This document shows, one piece after another, positions 10,306 through 18,815 of a stretch of 64,000 nucleotides of DNA. The DNA comes from Rhizobium ruizarguesonis. Its GTDB lineage: Bacteria > Pseudomonadota > Alphaproteobacteria > Rhizobiales > Rhizobiaceae. The notes under the pieces were generated by a model. That model made no database searches, was not told the origin of the DNA, and saw only the letters and a program-made list of their open reading frames with translations. A program made the position numbers and the translations under genes. Position 1 is the first letter of the stretch, and every line of letters starts with the position of its first letter. The stretch spans positions 1-64,000 of the forward strand of contig NZ_PQIG01000082.1 of the NCBI RefSeq assembly GCF_012349115.1, in the 5' to 3' direction.

Positions 10306-10758
10306 TCAGCTGGCAACTTTTCCCTTTCCGGATATTGCCGGCAGGTTGCTGTGCATGCGGCGCAGCGCCTTCTTCAGGGCTGCGACCTCCTCGTCCGACA
10401 TGTCTTGAACCGCGGTGCGTTCAAGCTCCACGGCAAGCGGCATAAGCCTTTCCGTCAGCGCCTCACCCTGCGGGGTCAGCCTGACGATGACGATACGGCC
10501 ATTATCTTCCGGACGTGTTCGCGACACCAGCTTGCGCTTGGCCAGTGTGCCGACGAGGCGCGAAAGCGTCGAAATTTCGACAGAGACGACGTCGGCGAGA
10601 TCCCCAAGGGTGCTCTCCCGGCGCTCCTTGAGCATGGCCAGAACCCGGTACATCGCCACGCTGAGATTGTCTTCGGCAATTCTCTGCGAGAACACCTCGG
10701 CTATCCGCACGCCGGCGCGATTGAGAAGATAGGGAACGGAATCGGTAAGTTTGTACAT
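10306..10758 (-). CDS. graR: MarR-family regulator of the gamma-resorcylate cluster (GraR)
   Basis: The 150-residue protein has the MarR winged helix-turn-helix. The recognition region reads STLGDLADVVSVEISTLSRLVGTLAKRKLV, split here by the helix turn, and the wing reads RTRPEDNGRIVIVRL. A helical C-terminus provides the dimer interface. It lies upstream of graK and divergent from graD, which fits a repressor that is released by the aromatic substrate. The order and family match graR of the described gra cluster. The effector has not been shown here. Confidence 0.85.
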   Translation of the reverse strand: MYKLTDSVPYLLNRAGVRIAEVFSQRIAEDNLSVAMYRVLAMLKERRESTLGDLADVVSVEISTLSRLVGTLAKRKLVSRTRPEDNGRIVIVRLTPQGEALTERLMPLAVELERTAVQDMSDEEVAALKKALRRMHSNLPAISGKGKVAS

Positions 10759-10902
10759 GTCTCTGTCTGCTGGCGGGATTCGGCTTGCTGAGGGCTCTCT
10801 CCGACATGCACCTAAATTACCGGGATGACAACACGATTGGCTTTCAGCCGCCGATAACGGCTGGGTAGATCAAGCATTTTCCCGTTGATTTTTAAATTTG
10901 CG

Positions 10903-10930
10903 TTGACAACAGTTGCAAATGCAATAATCT
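10903..10930 (+). promoter_or_regulatory. graD promoter with embedded palindrome (candidate GraR operator, copy 2)
   Basis: TTGACA (10903-10908) and TAATCT (10925-10930) are separated by 16 nt. The spacer contains TTGCAAATGCAA (10913-10924), the same TTGCA/TGCAA palindrome as upstream of graK. A repressor bound there would block RNA polymerase directly. Confidence 0.7.
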
Positions 10931-10958
10931 AGATACCAAGGAGACACGGGAGGAAATC

Positions 10959-11498
10959 ATGTCTGCCACTACTGCCCTCGGCATAGCGCCGGCCCCCGCA
11001 CCGATCAGGGATGCGTTTCGATCGACCATGCGCCGTTTCCCGGCGACGGTGACGGTCATTTCTGCTTGTCGCAACGGTGCGGATCATGGAATGACGGCCA
11101 CCGCCGTCACATCACTTTCGATGGATCCGCCATCTCTTATCATCTGCCTGAACAATCGCACCTACCTGCATGACATGCTGCTTGAGGTGCCGGAATTCGC
11201 CGTCAGCGTTCTGACCGACAGGCAGGCCGCCGTGTCGGAAGGTTTCAGCGGCAAGATTGCGCCTGAGCGTCGCTTCGATGCTGCCGATTGGGTTCGCCAT
11301 GAGCGCGGCATGATGGTGCTGGGTTCCGCTCATGCCGCGGTTGTCTGCCGCCGCATGGGCGCAGTTCCCTATGGGACGCACACGATCTTCATCGGGCAGG
11401 TGGTGGATACACGCCATTCCGACGACACGACCGCGCTGATGTACGAGAACTCGAAATATTGCGCGCCACAGCACGCGCTTCCTGCATCCCAGAACTGA
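10959..11498 (+). CDS. graD: Flavin reductase component of resorcinol hydroxylase
   Basis: This 179-residue protein belongs to the HpaC-like flavin reductases. It supplies reduced flavin to the oxygenase encoded by the next gene. Recognisable segments are FRSTMRRFPATVTVIS, the FMN-binding MTATAVTSLSMDPPSLIICLN and the late GTHTIFIGQV. ATG 10959 follows GGGAGGAAATC. Its stop is 11 bases before the oxygenase start, so the two components are translated together. It is the first gene of the plus-strand gra operon. Confidence 0.88.
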   Translation: MSATTALGIAPAPAPIRDAFRSTMRRFPATVTVISACRNGADHGMTATAVTSLSMDPPSLIICLNNRTYLHDMLLEVPEFAVSVLTDRQAAVSEGFSGKIAPERRFDAADWVRHERGMMVLGSAHAAVVCRRMGAVPYGTHTIFIGQVVDTRHSDDTTALMYENSKYCAPQHALPASQN

Positions 11499-11508
11499 AG
11501 GTAGTTCC

Positions 11509-12741
11509 ATGAACAATACAGCTGCCCTGTTTCCCGCCTCGGCGCGGGTTGAGACCGCATGTCTTGCAGATCGTATCGCCCCGGTGCTCGACGAGATCCG
11601 GGCCGGCGCGCGTGATACCGAAAAATCCGGCCGCGTGCCGGCGCGCAATATCGATCTGCTGCGCTCCGCCGGCTATTTCGATGTCGTCAAGCCAGCCCGT
11701 TTCGGTGGCGACCAAGGATCGTTTGCCGAGCTTGTCGATGCAAATATCGAACTGTCGTCGGCCTGCGCCTCCACCGGCTGGGTTGCCGGCCTCCTTTCCG
11801 CGCATCAATGGCTGCTCGCCATGTTCGATGAAAGGGTTCAGCAGGAGGTGTGGGGCAGCAATCCGGATGCGCTGCTCTGCGGTTCCTATGCGCCGGTCCG
11901 CATGGCGGAATGCGTCAAGGGCGGTTTCCGGTTATCCGGCGATTGGGCCTTTGCGAGCGGATGCGAAAATGCCCAGTGGGCGCTCTGCGCGGCGATCATT
12001 CCGCCAGACGGCGAGCGGGAGCGTCCTGTACCTGCGTTCCTGCTGGTTCCCGCCAGCGATTATACCATTGCCGAGACCTGGGATGTGGTCGGCCTCGCGG
12101 GCACCGGCTCAAAAAGCCTGATCCTCAAGGATGTCTTCGTTCCGGAATACCGCATGCTGAGCTTTCCGGATGCGACCTCGGGCAGAACGCCGGGCGGACG
12201 TGGCTACAAAGGTATCGGCCTTTTCAACATTCCGCTGCTCATGGGGGTTCCGTTCTGCCTCGGCAGCGCAGCCGTCGGTGCGGCGAAGGGCGCCCTGGAA
12301 AGCTATATCGACCACATGGGGGCCCGTGTGACACGCGGTGCAGTGGCCGGCGGCAACAACAAGATTGCAGAATTTCCGACGATCCAGCTTCGCGTGGCGG
12401 AAGCCTCCGCATCCGTGGATGCCGCCCGCGAAATCATTCTGCGGGATATTGCCCGGGCGCAGCAACTGGCCCAGGCCCGTGAGGATGGCACCGGCGAGAT
12501 CACCGAAGAAGATCGGATTCTCGCCCGTCGCAGCCAGTCTTTTGCGGTCAGCCTGGCCCTTCGGGCCGTGGAGGCACTCAATGCATCGACAGGCGGCCTC
12601 GGCCTCCAAATGTCCAACCCCGTCCAGCGGGCATGGCGCGATGCAAATGCCGTCGGGCGCCACATTTCCATGAACTGGGATGCCGTGGGCACCATGGTCG
12701 GCCAGCAGCTGCTCGGCCTTCCGCCCAAGGGACAATTCTGA
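11509..12741 (+). CDS. graA: Resorcinol hydroxylase, oxygenase component (acyl-CoA-dehydrogenase fold)
   Basis: The 410-residue protein is a reduced-flavin-dependent monooxygenase of the HsaA/HpaB type. It would hydroxylate resorcinol to hydroxyquinol. It has the helical N-terminal domain with RNIDLLRSAGYFDVVKP, the beta domain around LSGDWAFASGCENAQWAL, and a C-terminal helical bundle ending in GQQLLGLPP. Coupling with the flavin reductase immediately upstream and the decarboxylase downstream supports the role. Exact substrate preference is inferred from the cluster. Confidence 0.87.
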   Translation: MNNTAALFPASARVETACLADRIAPVLDEIRAGARDTEKSGRVPARNIDLLRSAGYFDVVKPARFGGDQGSFAELVDANIELSSACASTGWVAGLLSAHQWLLAMFDERVQQEVWGSNPDALLCGSYAPVRMAECVKGGFRLSGDWAFASGCENAQWALCAAIIPPDGERERPVPAFLLVPASDYTIAETWDVVGLAGTGSKSLILKDVFVPEYRMLSFPDATSGRTPGGRGYKGIGLFNIPLLMGVPFCLGSAAVGAAKGALESYIDHMGARVTRGAVAGGNNKIAEFPTIQLRVAEASASVDAAREIILRDIARAQQLAQAREDGTGEITEEDRILARRSQSFAVSLALRAVEALNASTGGLGLQMSNPVQRAWRDANAVGRHISMNWDAVGTMVGQQLLGLPPKGQF

Positions 12742-12788
12742 TCCGCCATCCGCATTATTTCGATTTAAGACAGGAAAGAGAGCATATC

Positions 12789-13769
12789 GTGCAAGGCAAG
12801 ATCGCGCTTGAAGAACATTTCGCCATTCCCGAGACGCTGCAGGATTCGGCTGGATTCGTGCCGGGCGACTACTGGACCGAACTGTCCGCCCGTCTTCTGG
12901 ATATCCAGGACAAGCGTCTGCGGCTGATGGATGCCCACGGCATCGAAAAAATGATCCTGTCGTTGAATGCTCCGGCCGTGCAGGCGATCCCGGATAAGGC
13001 AAAGGCCCTGGAGATTTCCCGGCGCGCCAACGACTTTCTAGCAGAGCAATGCGTCAAGAACCCGAACCGTTTCCTGGGATTTGCAGCTTTGCCCCTGCAG
13101 GATGCGGATGCGGCTGCGCAGGAATTGCAGCGCTGTGTGACAACGCTGGGTTTCGTCGGCGCACTGGTCAATGGCTTCTCGCAGGAAGGCGACGGAACGA
13201 CACCGCTCTATTACGACCTGCCGCAATATCGTCCGTTCTGGGCCGAAGTCGAAAAACTCAACGTTCCCTTCTATCTGCATCCGCGCAACCCGCTGCCGCA
13301 GGATAGCCGGATCTATGCTGGCCATTCCTGGCTGATGGGTCCGACATGGGCGTTCGCGCAGGAGACCGCTGTTCACGCGCTGCGCTTGATGGGATCCGGC
13401 CTGTTTGACGAACATCCGGCTTTGCGGATCATCGTTGGTCACATGGGCGAGGGGCTGCCATACATGATGTGGCGCATCGACAACCGGAATGCGTGGGTCA
13501 AGGTGGAAAAGAACTATCCCGCCAAACGCCCGATTGCCGATTATTTCAACGAGAATTTCTATATCACGACGTCGGGGAACTTCCGCACGCAATCGCTTAT
13601 CGATGCGATGCTGGAAATTGGCGCGGACCGAATTCTGTTCTCGACAGACTGGCCATTCGAGAACGTCGACCATGCTGCAAACTGGTTCGACAACACGACC
13701 ATCTCCGAAGCCGACCGTCTGAAGATCGGTCGCACCAACGCAGTTTCACTCTTCAAACTCGATCGATAG
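12789..13769 (+). CDS. graF: Gamma-resorcylate decarboxylase (2,6-dihydroxybenzoate decarboxylase)
   Basis: This amidohydrolase-superfamily protein (326 residues) removes CO2 from gamma-resorcylate to give resorcinol without oxygen. The metal and catalytic residues known for the family are all present at the known positions: E8 and H10 in LEEHF, H164 in FYLHPRN, H218 in GHMGEG and D287 in STDWPFEN. The start is GTG 12789, behind AGGAAAGAG; an upstream in-frame ORF extension overlaps graA and is unlikely to be translated. It ends one base before graC begins. Confidence 0.94.
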   Translation: MQGKIALEEHFAIPETLQDSAGFVPGDYWTELSARLLDIQDKRLRLMDAHGIEKMILSLNAPAVQAIPDKAKALEISRRANDFLAEQCVKNPNRFLGFAALPLQDADAAAQELQRCVTTLGFVGALVNGFSQEGDGTTPLYYDLPQYRPFWAEVEKLNVPFYLHPRNPLPQDSRIYAGHSWLMGPTWAFAQETAVHALRLMGSGLFDEHPALRIIVGHMGEGLPYMMWRIDNRNAWVKVEKNYPAKRPIADYFNENFYITTSGNFRTQSLIDAMLEIGADRILFSTDWPFENVDHAANWFDNTTISEADRLKIGRTNAVSLFKLDR

Positions 13770-13770
13770 C

Positions 13771-14829
13771 ATGGTTGCACTTTTCAGATACACGGCCAGC
13801 GCGGCCCAGATCTTCTTCGGGAGCGGCTCGTTGAATCGTCTCGCCGAGGCGATTGCAGGGCAGGGCGGCAAGCGCGCCCTGATCCTTTCGACCCCGCACC
13901 AGAAAGCGGAGGCTGAACGCATCGCTGCTTCCCTCGGCCCGCTTGCGGCGCGACTGTTCCACGATGCGACGATGCATACGCCGGTCGATGTGACCGAGCG
14001 CGCGATGGCGGCATACCACGGAGCCGATGCCGATTGCGTCGTCGCGATCGGCGGCGGATCGACGATCGGTCTCGGCAAGGCGATCGCCTACCGCAACGAC
14101 GCGCCACAAATCGTCGTGGCGACGACCTATGCAGGGTCGGAGGTTACACCGATCCTTGGCCAGACAGAAAACGGGCAGAAGACGACGGTCCGCGGGCCCG
14201 GCATCCTGCCCGAAGTGGTGATCTACGACCCTGAATTGACATTGGGATTGCCGGTCAACATCAGCGTCAGCAGTGGGCTGAATGCAATGGCGCACGCGGT
14301 CGAAGGTCTCTACGCACAGGATCGCAATCCCATTTCGTCGATGATGGCGGTCGAGGGCCTGCGCGCGCTGAAGCTGGCTTTACCTCACATCGTCAATGCA
14401 CCTGGGGATGTCGAGCCGCGAAGCGAAGCGCTTTACGGCTCCTGGCTGTGCGGCACGGTGCTCGGAGCGGTTGGAATGGCCTTGCATCACAAGCTTTGCC
14501 ATACGCTGGGCGGTAGCTTCGATCTGCCGCATGCGGAAACCCATGCGGTCATTCTTCCCCATTCTGCTGCCTACAACGCGCAGGCCGCAGCGGATGCGCT
14601 AAAGCCCGCTGCCGATCTTTTCGGCGGCTCGCTGGGCAGCGGTCTCTATGATTTTGCCGCTTCGATCGGCGCCCCCATGGCGCTGCGAGATCTGGGTATG
14701 AAGGAAGCCGATCTGGACCGTGCGGCGGAACTCGCCGCCCAGAACCCCTACTGGAACCCGCGCCCGATCGAACGGGAAGCGATCCGGGCTTTGTTGCAGA
14801 GCGCCTGGGAGGGCGCACGGCCGCGTTAA
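13771..14829 (+). CDS. graC: Maleylacetate reductase
   Basis: The 352-residue protein is an iron-alcohol-dehydrogenase-family enzyme that reduces maleylacetate to 3-oxoadipate with NAD(P)H. The nucleotide-binding AIGGGSTIGLGKAIA and the conserved C-terminal histidine segments HHKLCHTLGG and HAETHAVILPH are visible. It starts directly after the decarboxylase stop. With hydroxyquinol dioxygenase downstream it completes the lower pathway to the 3-oxoadipate route. Confidence 0.93.
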   Translation: MVALFRYTASAAQIFFGSGSLNRLAEAIAGQGGKRALILSTPHQKAEAERIAASLGPLAARLFHDATMHTPVDVTERAMAAYHGADADCVVAIGGGSTIGLGKAIAYRNDAPQIVVATTYAGSEVTPILGQTENGQKTTVRGPGILPEVVIYDPELTLGLPVNISVSSGLNAMAHAVEGLYAQDRNPISSMMAVEGLRALKLALPHIVNAPGDVEPRSEALYGSWLCGTVLGAVGMALHHKLCHTLGGSFDLPHAETHAVILPHSAAYNAQAAADALKPAADLFGGSLGSGLYDFAASIGAPMALRDLGMKEADLDRAAELAAQNPYWNPRPIEREAIRALLQSAWEGARPR

Positions 14830-14848
14830 TGCTTAGGAGGATGGCCAC

Positions 14849-15697
14849 GTGCCTGAATATTTCAGCGAAGAGAGATCCGCCGAAGCCGTCAACTCGCGGA
14901 TGGGGCAGGACATTAATCCACGCCTGGCCGAAATCATGGCGTCGCTTGTCAAGCACCTGCATGCCTTTGCCAAGGATATCAGCCTGACCCAGGAGGAATG
15001 GGAGCTGGCCATCGGCTTCCTGACCCGAACCGGCCATCTCTGTCATGACGAGCGACAGGAGTTCATCCTGCTCAGCGATACGCTGGGTTTGTCGATGCTG
15101 GTGGATGCGATCAACAACCGGCGCCCGCCAGGCGCTACGGAAAATACCGTGTTTGGACCGTTCCATGTCGAAGGGGCGCCCGTACGGCAGATGGGTGAAA
15201 ACATCTCGCTCGACGGCAAGGGTGAGAGCTGTCTCTTCATCGGGCGCGTGCTGGATCTCAACGGCAATCCGATCGAGAGAGCCCGGATCGATGTATGGTC
15301 GGATAATTCCGATGGCTTCTACGACGTCCAGCAACCGGATATCCAGCCGAAGTGGAACAACCGGGGCATCTTCGTCACCGGCGCAGATGGCACCTATAGT
15401 TTCGTCGGCATAAAGCCGGTTTCCTATCCGATCCCGGATGATGGCCCGGTCGGCCAGATGCTGACGTCCCTCGGTCGCCATCCCTACCGTCCTGCCCATA
15501 CCCATTACCTAATCAAGGCTTCAGGCTATCAGAAGCTCGTAACCCACACTTTTGTCGGCGACGATCCCTATCTGGAATCCGATACGGTGTTTGGTGTGAA
15601 AAGGAGCCTGGTCGCGCCTTTCGAGCGTGTCGATCGTGCGACGGTCTGGCGCTCCGATTTCGATTTCGTGCTGACGCCAGTGGAGAATAGACAATGA
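14849..15697 (+). CDS. graB: Hydroxyquinol 1,2-dioxygenase
   Basis: This intradiol ring-cleavage dioxygenase has 282 residues and converts hydroxyquinol to maleylacetate. The four Fe(III) ligands are visible: Y158 (GFYDVQ), Y193 (VSYPIP), H217 and H219 (AHTHYL). The N-terminal helical dimerisation domain is typical of hydroxyquinol and catechol dioxygenases. The start is GTG 14849, preceded by TTAGGAGGATGG. The stop overlaps the start of graE by 4 nt. Confidence 0.93.
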   Translation: MPEYFSEERSAEAVNSRMGQDINPRLAEIMASLVKHLHAFAKDISLTQEEWELAIGFLTRTGHLCHDERQEFILLSDTLGLSMLVDAINNRRPPGATENTVFGPFHVEGAPVRQMGENISLDGKGESCLFIGRVLDLNGNPIERARIDVWSDNSDGFYDVQQPDIQPKWNNRGIFVTGADGTYSFVGIKPVSYPIPDDGPVGQMLTSLGRHPYRPAHTHYLIKASGYQKLVTHTFVGDDPYLESDTVFGVKRSLVAPFERVDRATVWRSDFDFVLTPVENRQ

Positions 15698-15990
15698 TCG
15701 TTGCCCGCTATGCGGTATCCGACCCCGGCAAGGCTGGCGAACGTTCCCGATTGCTCGAGGAGCACAAGGCCTATCTGCATGGCGCGGCGATCCGCATCTT
15801 GCTTTCCGGACCTTCTGCGCCGCCGGCAGAGGGCAAGGGTTCGACCGCCGTCGTGATCGCCGAGGTCGAAACGCTCGCCGAGTTCGAGGCGTTCAGCGCA
15901 GCAGATCCCTTCGTCCGCTCCGGTGTCTACCGTAGCATCGATCTATTCGAATGGCGGCCCACTTTGGGGCTTCTTCTAGAGGGGCTCTGA
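15694..15990 (+). CDS. graE: YciI-like protein, last gene of the gra operon
   Basis: This 98-residue protein has the YCII alpha-beta fold: MIVARYAVSDP, an HKAYLHGA helix with the conserved His, and AEFEAFSAADPFVRSGVY near the C-terminus. The ATGA overlap with graB indicates translational coupling. The corresponding gene in the described gra cluster has no assigned function. A role in lactone or isomer handling is possible but unproved. Confidence 0.8.
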   Translation: MIVARYAVSDPGKAGERSRLLEEHKAYLHGAAIRILLSGPSAPPAEGKGSTAVVIAEVETLAEFEAFSAADPFVRSGVYRSIDLFEWRPTLGLLLEGL

Positions 15991-16098
15991 TCCGCGTTTT
16001 GACCGTCGGTACTGATCAGAGCCAGCAGGATGCGCTGTCGGAAAGCTTGGCGCGACCGGCGCTGCAAGGGTGATATCCAGGACAAGCATACCCACGTC

Positions 16099-16947
16099 TT
16101 AGATCGTATACTCCGGTTCGGACAAGGTTTGGTCCATCGTGATGCCCGGGAGGTTGAAGTGGCGCTTGCCCACCTGCCTCGCCGGAATGCCGGCGACCGA
16201 TGTGTAATCTGCAACAGCATTTATGACCACGCTGCCTGCACCCACCTTGGCGCCGACGCCAATTTCGATGTTGCCGAGAATCTTGGCTCCGGCTCCGATA
16301 AGAGCGCCGCGCCGTACCTTGGGGTGCCGGTCGCCGGCCTCCTTGCCCGTCCCTCCCAATGTGACATTCTGAAGTATGGATACGTCGTCTTCGACGACCG
16401 CCGTCTCGCCGATCACCAGGCCGCTCCCATGGTCGAGCATGATGCTCTTTCCCATCTTCGCGGCGGGATGAATGTCGACGCCGAAAACCTCAGAAATTCG
16501 GCTCTGGATGTGGCGCGCCAAGTGGAGCCGGTCATGATGCCAAAGCCAGTGGGCGACCCGTTGTCCCTGCAAAGCCACAAAGCCCTTGAAATAAAGGAAT
16601 GGCGTCAGGATTTCCGTGTTCGACGGATCACGTGCCTTGATCGCTGTCAGGTCGGCGGCGGCATCGGCGACAATATTGCGATTGCCGACGAACGCCTGCG
16701 CAATCACCGCCAGCAGCTCGTCATGGTCGAGATCGTGATTGGCCAGTTTGATCGCGACCCGCTGAGCGAGTGCCTGGGCGAAACTCGCATGATAAAGCAC
16801 TGCTGAATTCATGGCGCGCGTGAGTGCTGCATCCTTGGCGGAAGCATTGACGGCCTCCGCGCAAAGAGCCGCCCATATCGCGGCAACCTGAGGCGAGGGG
16901 GATGGCTCGGTCGACAGATTGCTTAAGCTGACCAGTGGAACCGTCAT
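16099..16947 (-). CDS. cysE: Serine O-acetyltransferase
   Basis: CysE makes O-acetylserine from serine and acetyl-CoA, the acceptor for sulfide in cysteine synthesis. The 282-residue protein has the helical N-terminal SATase domain with DPSNTEILTPFLYFKG. A left-handed beta helix follows with hexapeptide repeats (IGETAVVEDDVSILQNVTLGGTG-type turns). The catalytic histidine region is in DIHPAAKMG and MLDHGSG. It follows the SsuA-like gene by 50 nt on the same strand, so sulfur assimilation is a shared theme. Confidence 0.92.
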   Translation of the reverse strand: MTVPLVSLSNLSTEPSPSPQVAAIWAALCAEAVNASAKDAALTRAMNSAVLYHASFAQALAQRVAIKLANHDLDHDELLAVIAQAFVGNRNIVADAAADLTAIKARDPSNTEILTPFLYFKGFVALQGQRVAHWLWHHDRLHLARHIQSRISEVFGVDIHPAAKMGKSIMLDHGSGLVIGETAVVEDDVSILQNVTLGGTGKEAGDRHPKVRRGALIGAGAKILGNIEIGVGAKVGAGSVVINAVADYTSVAGIPARQVGKRHFNLPGITMDQTLSEPEYTI

Positions 16948-16997
16948 GCTACCTTCCTTCTACAGGCGGACATCCGCGTCTTCCATGTCGATGAGCG

Positions 16998-17954
16998 CTA
17001 CGCCTTGCCCTTGCGGACAACGTCCGCAATCGTCACCTCCTTGGGAATGAGCTTGAGTTTGAAAAAGGTGTCGGCGATGCTCTGCTGCTGCGCGACGACG
17101 GAGTCATCCAGGCTCTTGATCCCATAGGACTGACGTTCGAGCGCCTTGACGAGGACAGGTTCGGGGATGCCGACCGACGGTGATAGCTCTGCAGCCGCAG
17201 CCGCGGTGTCGGACTTGGTCCATTCGTCGATCTCGGAAATGGCGTCGATCAAGACATCGATCGCCTGGGCGTGGCCGTCAACCAGCGCACTCGTGCCGAG
17301 ATAGAACTGGTGATTGGGAACGATGCCCTCGCCGTTTCTGAGCTCTCTCGCTTCGATCGCCACTTCCGCAGCAGCCTGGAAGGGATCCCAGATGACCCAT
17401 GCATCCACCGCGCCCTTTTCGAAAGCTGCGCGGCCGTCGGCTGGGGCGAGGAAGGATGGCTCCACGTCCTCATAGGTCAAGCCGGCTTCTTCGAGCGCCT
17501 TAACGAGCAGGTAATGCACGTTCGAGCCCTTGTTGAAGGCGACCTTCTTGCCCTTCAGCTCTGCGACCGATTTTATGGGACTATCCCTAGGGACCAATAT
17601 GGCTTCGCCGCGCGGGGCGGGCGGCTCATGTGCGATATAGACAAGCGGAGCGTTCGCGGCCTGGGCGAAGATCGGTGGCGTTTCGCCGGTCGATCCGAAA
17701 TCGACAGCACCAGCGTTCAGGGCCTCGAGGAGCTGGGGGCCGCCCGGAAATTCGGTCCATTCAACCGTGTAGTCGATGGATTTAAGCTTCTTCTCCAGCA
17801 AGCCTTTGCCCTTGAGAAGCACCAGAGTTCCATATTTCTGGTAGCCGATACGCACGACCTTGTCAGCCGCGCCAGCCGGTCGAACATGCGTCAAAGGTGT
17901 CGCGATGGCACCTGCGACCAGTGCAGTGAAAGCGCGTCTTGTGATCTTCATCAT
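16998..17954 (-). CDS. Aliphatic sulfonate ABC transporter substrate-binding protein (SsuA family), orphan
   Basis: This 318-residue periplasmic protein has a twin-arginine-like signal (KITRRAFTALVAGAIA). The SsuA fold shows as VRIGYQKYGTLVLLKGKG, NAGAVDFGSTGETPP, KGSNVHYLL and DAWVIWDPF. Family members bind alkanesulfonates or related sulfur compounds. No permease or ATPase of this type lies beside it, so it must work with components encoded elsewhere. The two genes ssuA-like and cysE look like one transcript. Confidence 0.88.
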   Translation of the reverse strand: MMKITRRAFTALVAGAIATPLTHVRPAGAADKVVRIGYQKYGTLVLLKGKGLLEKKLKSIDYTVEWTEFPGGPQLLEALNAGAVDFGSTGETPPIFAQAANAPLVYIAHEPPAPRGEAILVPRDSPIKSVAELKGKKVAFNKGSNVHYLLVKALEEAGLTYEDVEPSFLAPADGRAAFEKGAVDAWVIWDPFQAAAEVAIEARELRNGEGIVPNHQFYLGTSALVDGHAQAIDVLIDAISEIDEWTKSDTAAAAAELSPSVGIPEPVLVKALERQSYGIKSLDDSVVAQQQSIADTFFKLKLIPKEVTIADVVRKGKA

Positions 17955-18179
17955 ACCCTCCGGAATAAGACGACGCCAAATTAAAGTGTCTCTACATTTT
18001 TACTAGATTATACGTACTCCTGAGCCCGCTTCTCCGGGATTCGCTTTTTTGTTCTGTCCCGGCAGCGAGCAAAAAGAACTGCGCCTGGTGATTCAGTTCC
18101 CGACGCACGTCGTTTCCGCGTTTCAGGAGATTGAGGATTGAGCAGAGCTTTTCCACCATCGGCTGCAGTCTGGCGATAT
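17955..18179. other. Non-coding stretch upstream of the SsuA-like gene
   Basis: This 225-base stretch lies between the divergent 3' end of the DUF488 gene and the start of the SsuA-like gene. It should hold the promoter of the SsuA-like/cysE pair. I could not pick convincing -35/-10 boxes. Small open frames cross it but lack codon character. Confidence 0.4.
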
Positions 18180-18539
18180 TCACGGTGCTCGCGAGTCTTC
18201 GCCGACGAAGTGCTGAAGAACGATAGCGTGATTGTGGTGCAGGTCTTTCGCAGCGTAGAGAAGCGTCGCGTCCGATTGCCCAATCTGGCGTTTCAGTTCC
18301 TCGACGGTCGATGGGTTCTTTTCCAACTCGTCCCGATAGCGGCGCTGGAACTCTGTCCATTTGGCGGGGTCGTGGCCGAACCAACGGCGTAGCGTCGGGC
18401 TTGGCGCGATATCCTTCAACCAGATATCGACTGCTGCATCCTGTTTGTTCAACCCGCGAGGCCATAGCCTGTCGACCAGGATGCGCATGCCGTCCTTATC
18501 GTCTTTCGGCTCGTAGATTCGTTTGATGTTCAAGGCCAT
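18180..18539 (-). CDS. DUF488 family protein
   Basis: This 119-residue protein shows the DUF488 pattern RIYEP, VDRLWPRGL, then a WFGHDPAKWTEF region and a C-terminal LLYAAKDLHHNHA with paired histidines. Family members are small cytoplasmic proteins of unknown function, often near stress genes. ATG 18539 follows GGGTGAGC; an in-frame ATG ten codons upstream is less well placed. The gene stands alone. Confidence 0.82.
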   Translation of the reverse strand: MALNIKRIYEPKDDKDGMRILVDRLWPRGLNKQDAAVDIWLKDIAPSPTLRRWFGHDPAKWTEFQRRYRDELEKNPSTVEELKRQIGQSDATLLYAAKDLHHNHAIVLQHFVGEDSRAP

Positions 18540-18815
18540 TTGCTCACCCGCCATAAGGTCGAAAGCCATTCTCGACCGAATACGCGTGACAAGGTTTTGG
18601 TTCCAGGCTGGAGCTCCCAGGGAGCAGCTTGAACAGGTGCCAGAACCTCTTCAAACAGGCATCCGCCGCGCCCGATTTAGGCAATATGGTTGCCGATTAG
18701 CCACACTCGCCTACCTCCGGACTGTCATAATTGATTTTTCCCGCGCAACTGGTATTGCTCGGTCGTTCACCGCTGATATTTTTCGATTCTCCCAATATTG
18801 CCAAAAGGATACCTG

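Noticed and set aside
17992..18465. A 157-codon minus-strand open frame overlapping the DUF488 gene
   Set aside because: It is out of frame with the well-supported DUF488 protein, and its N-terminal half is a shadow. The C-terminal part in 18000-18180 has slightly protein-like composition but nothing I can identify.
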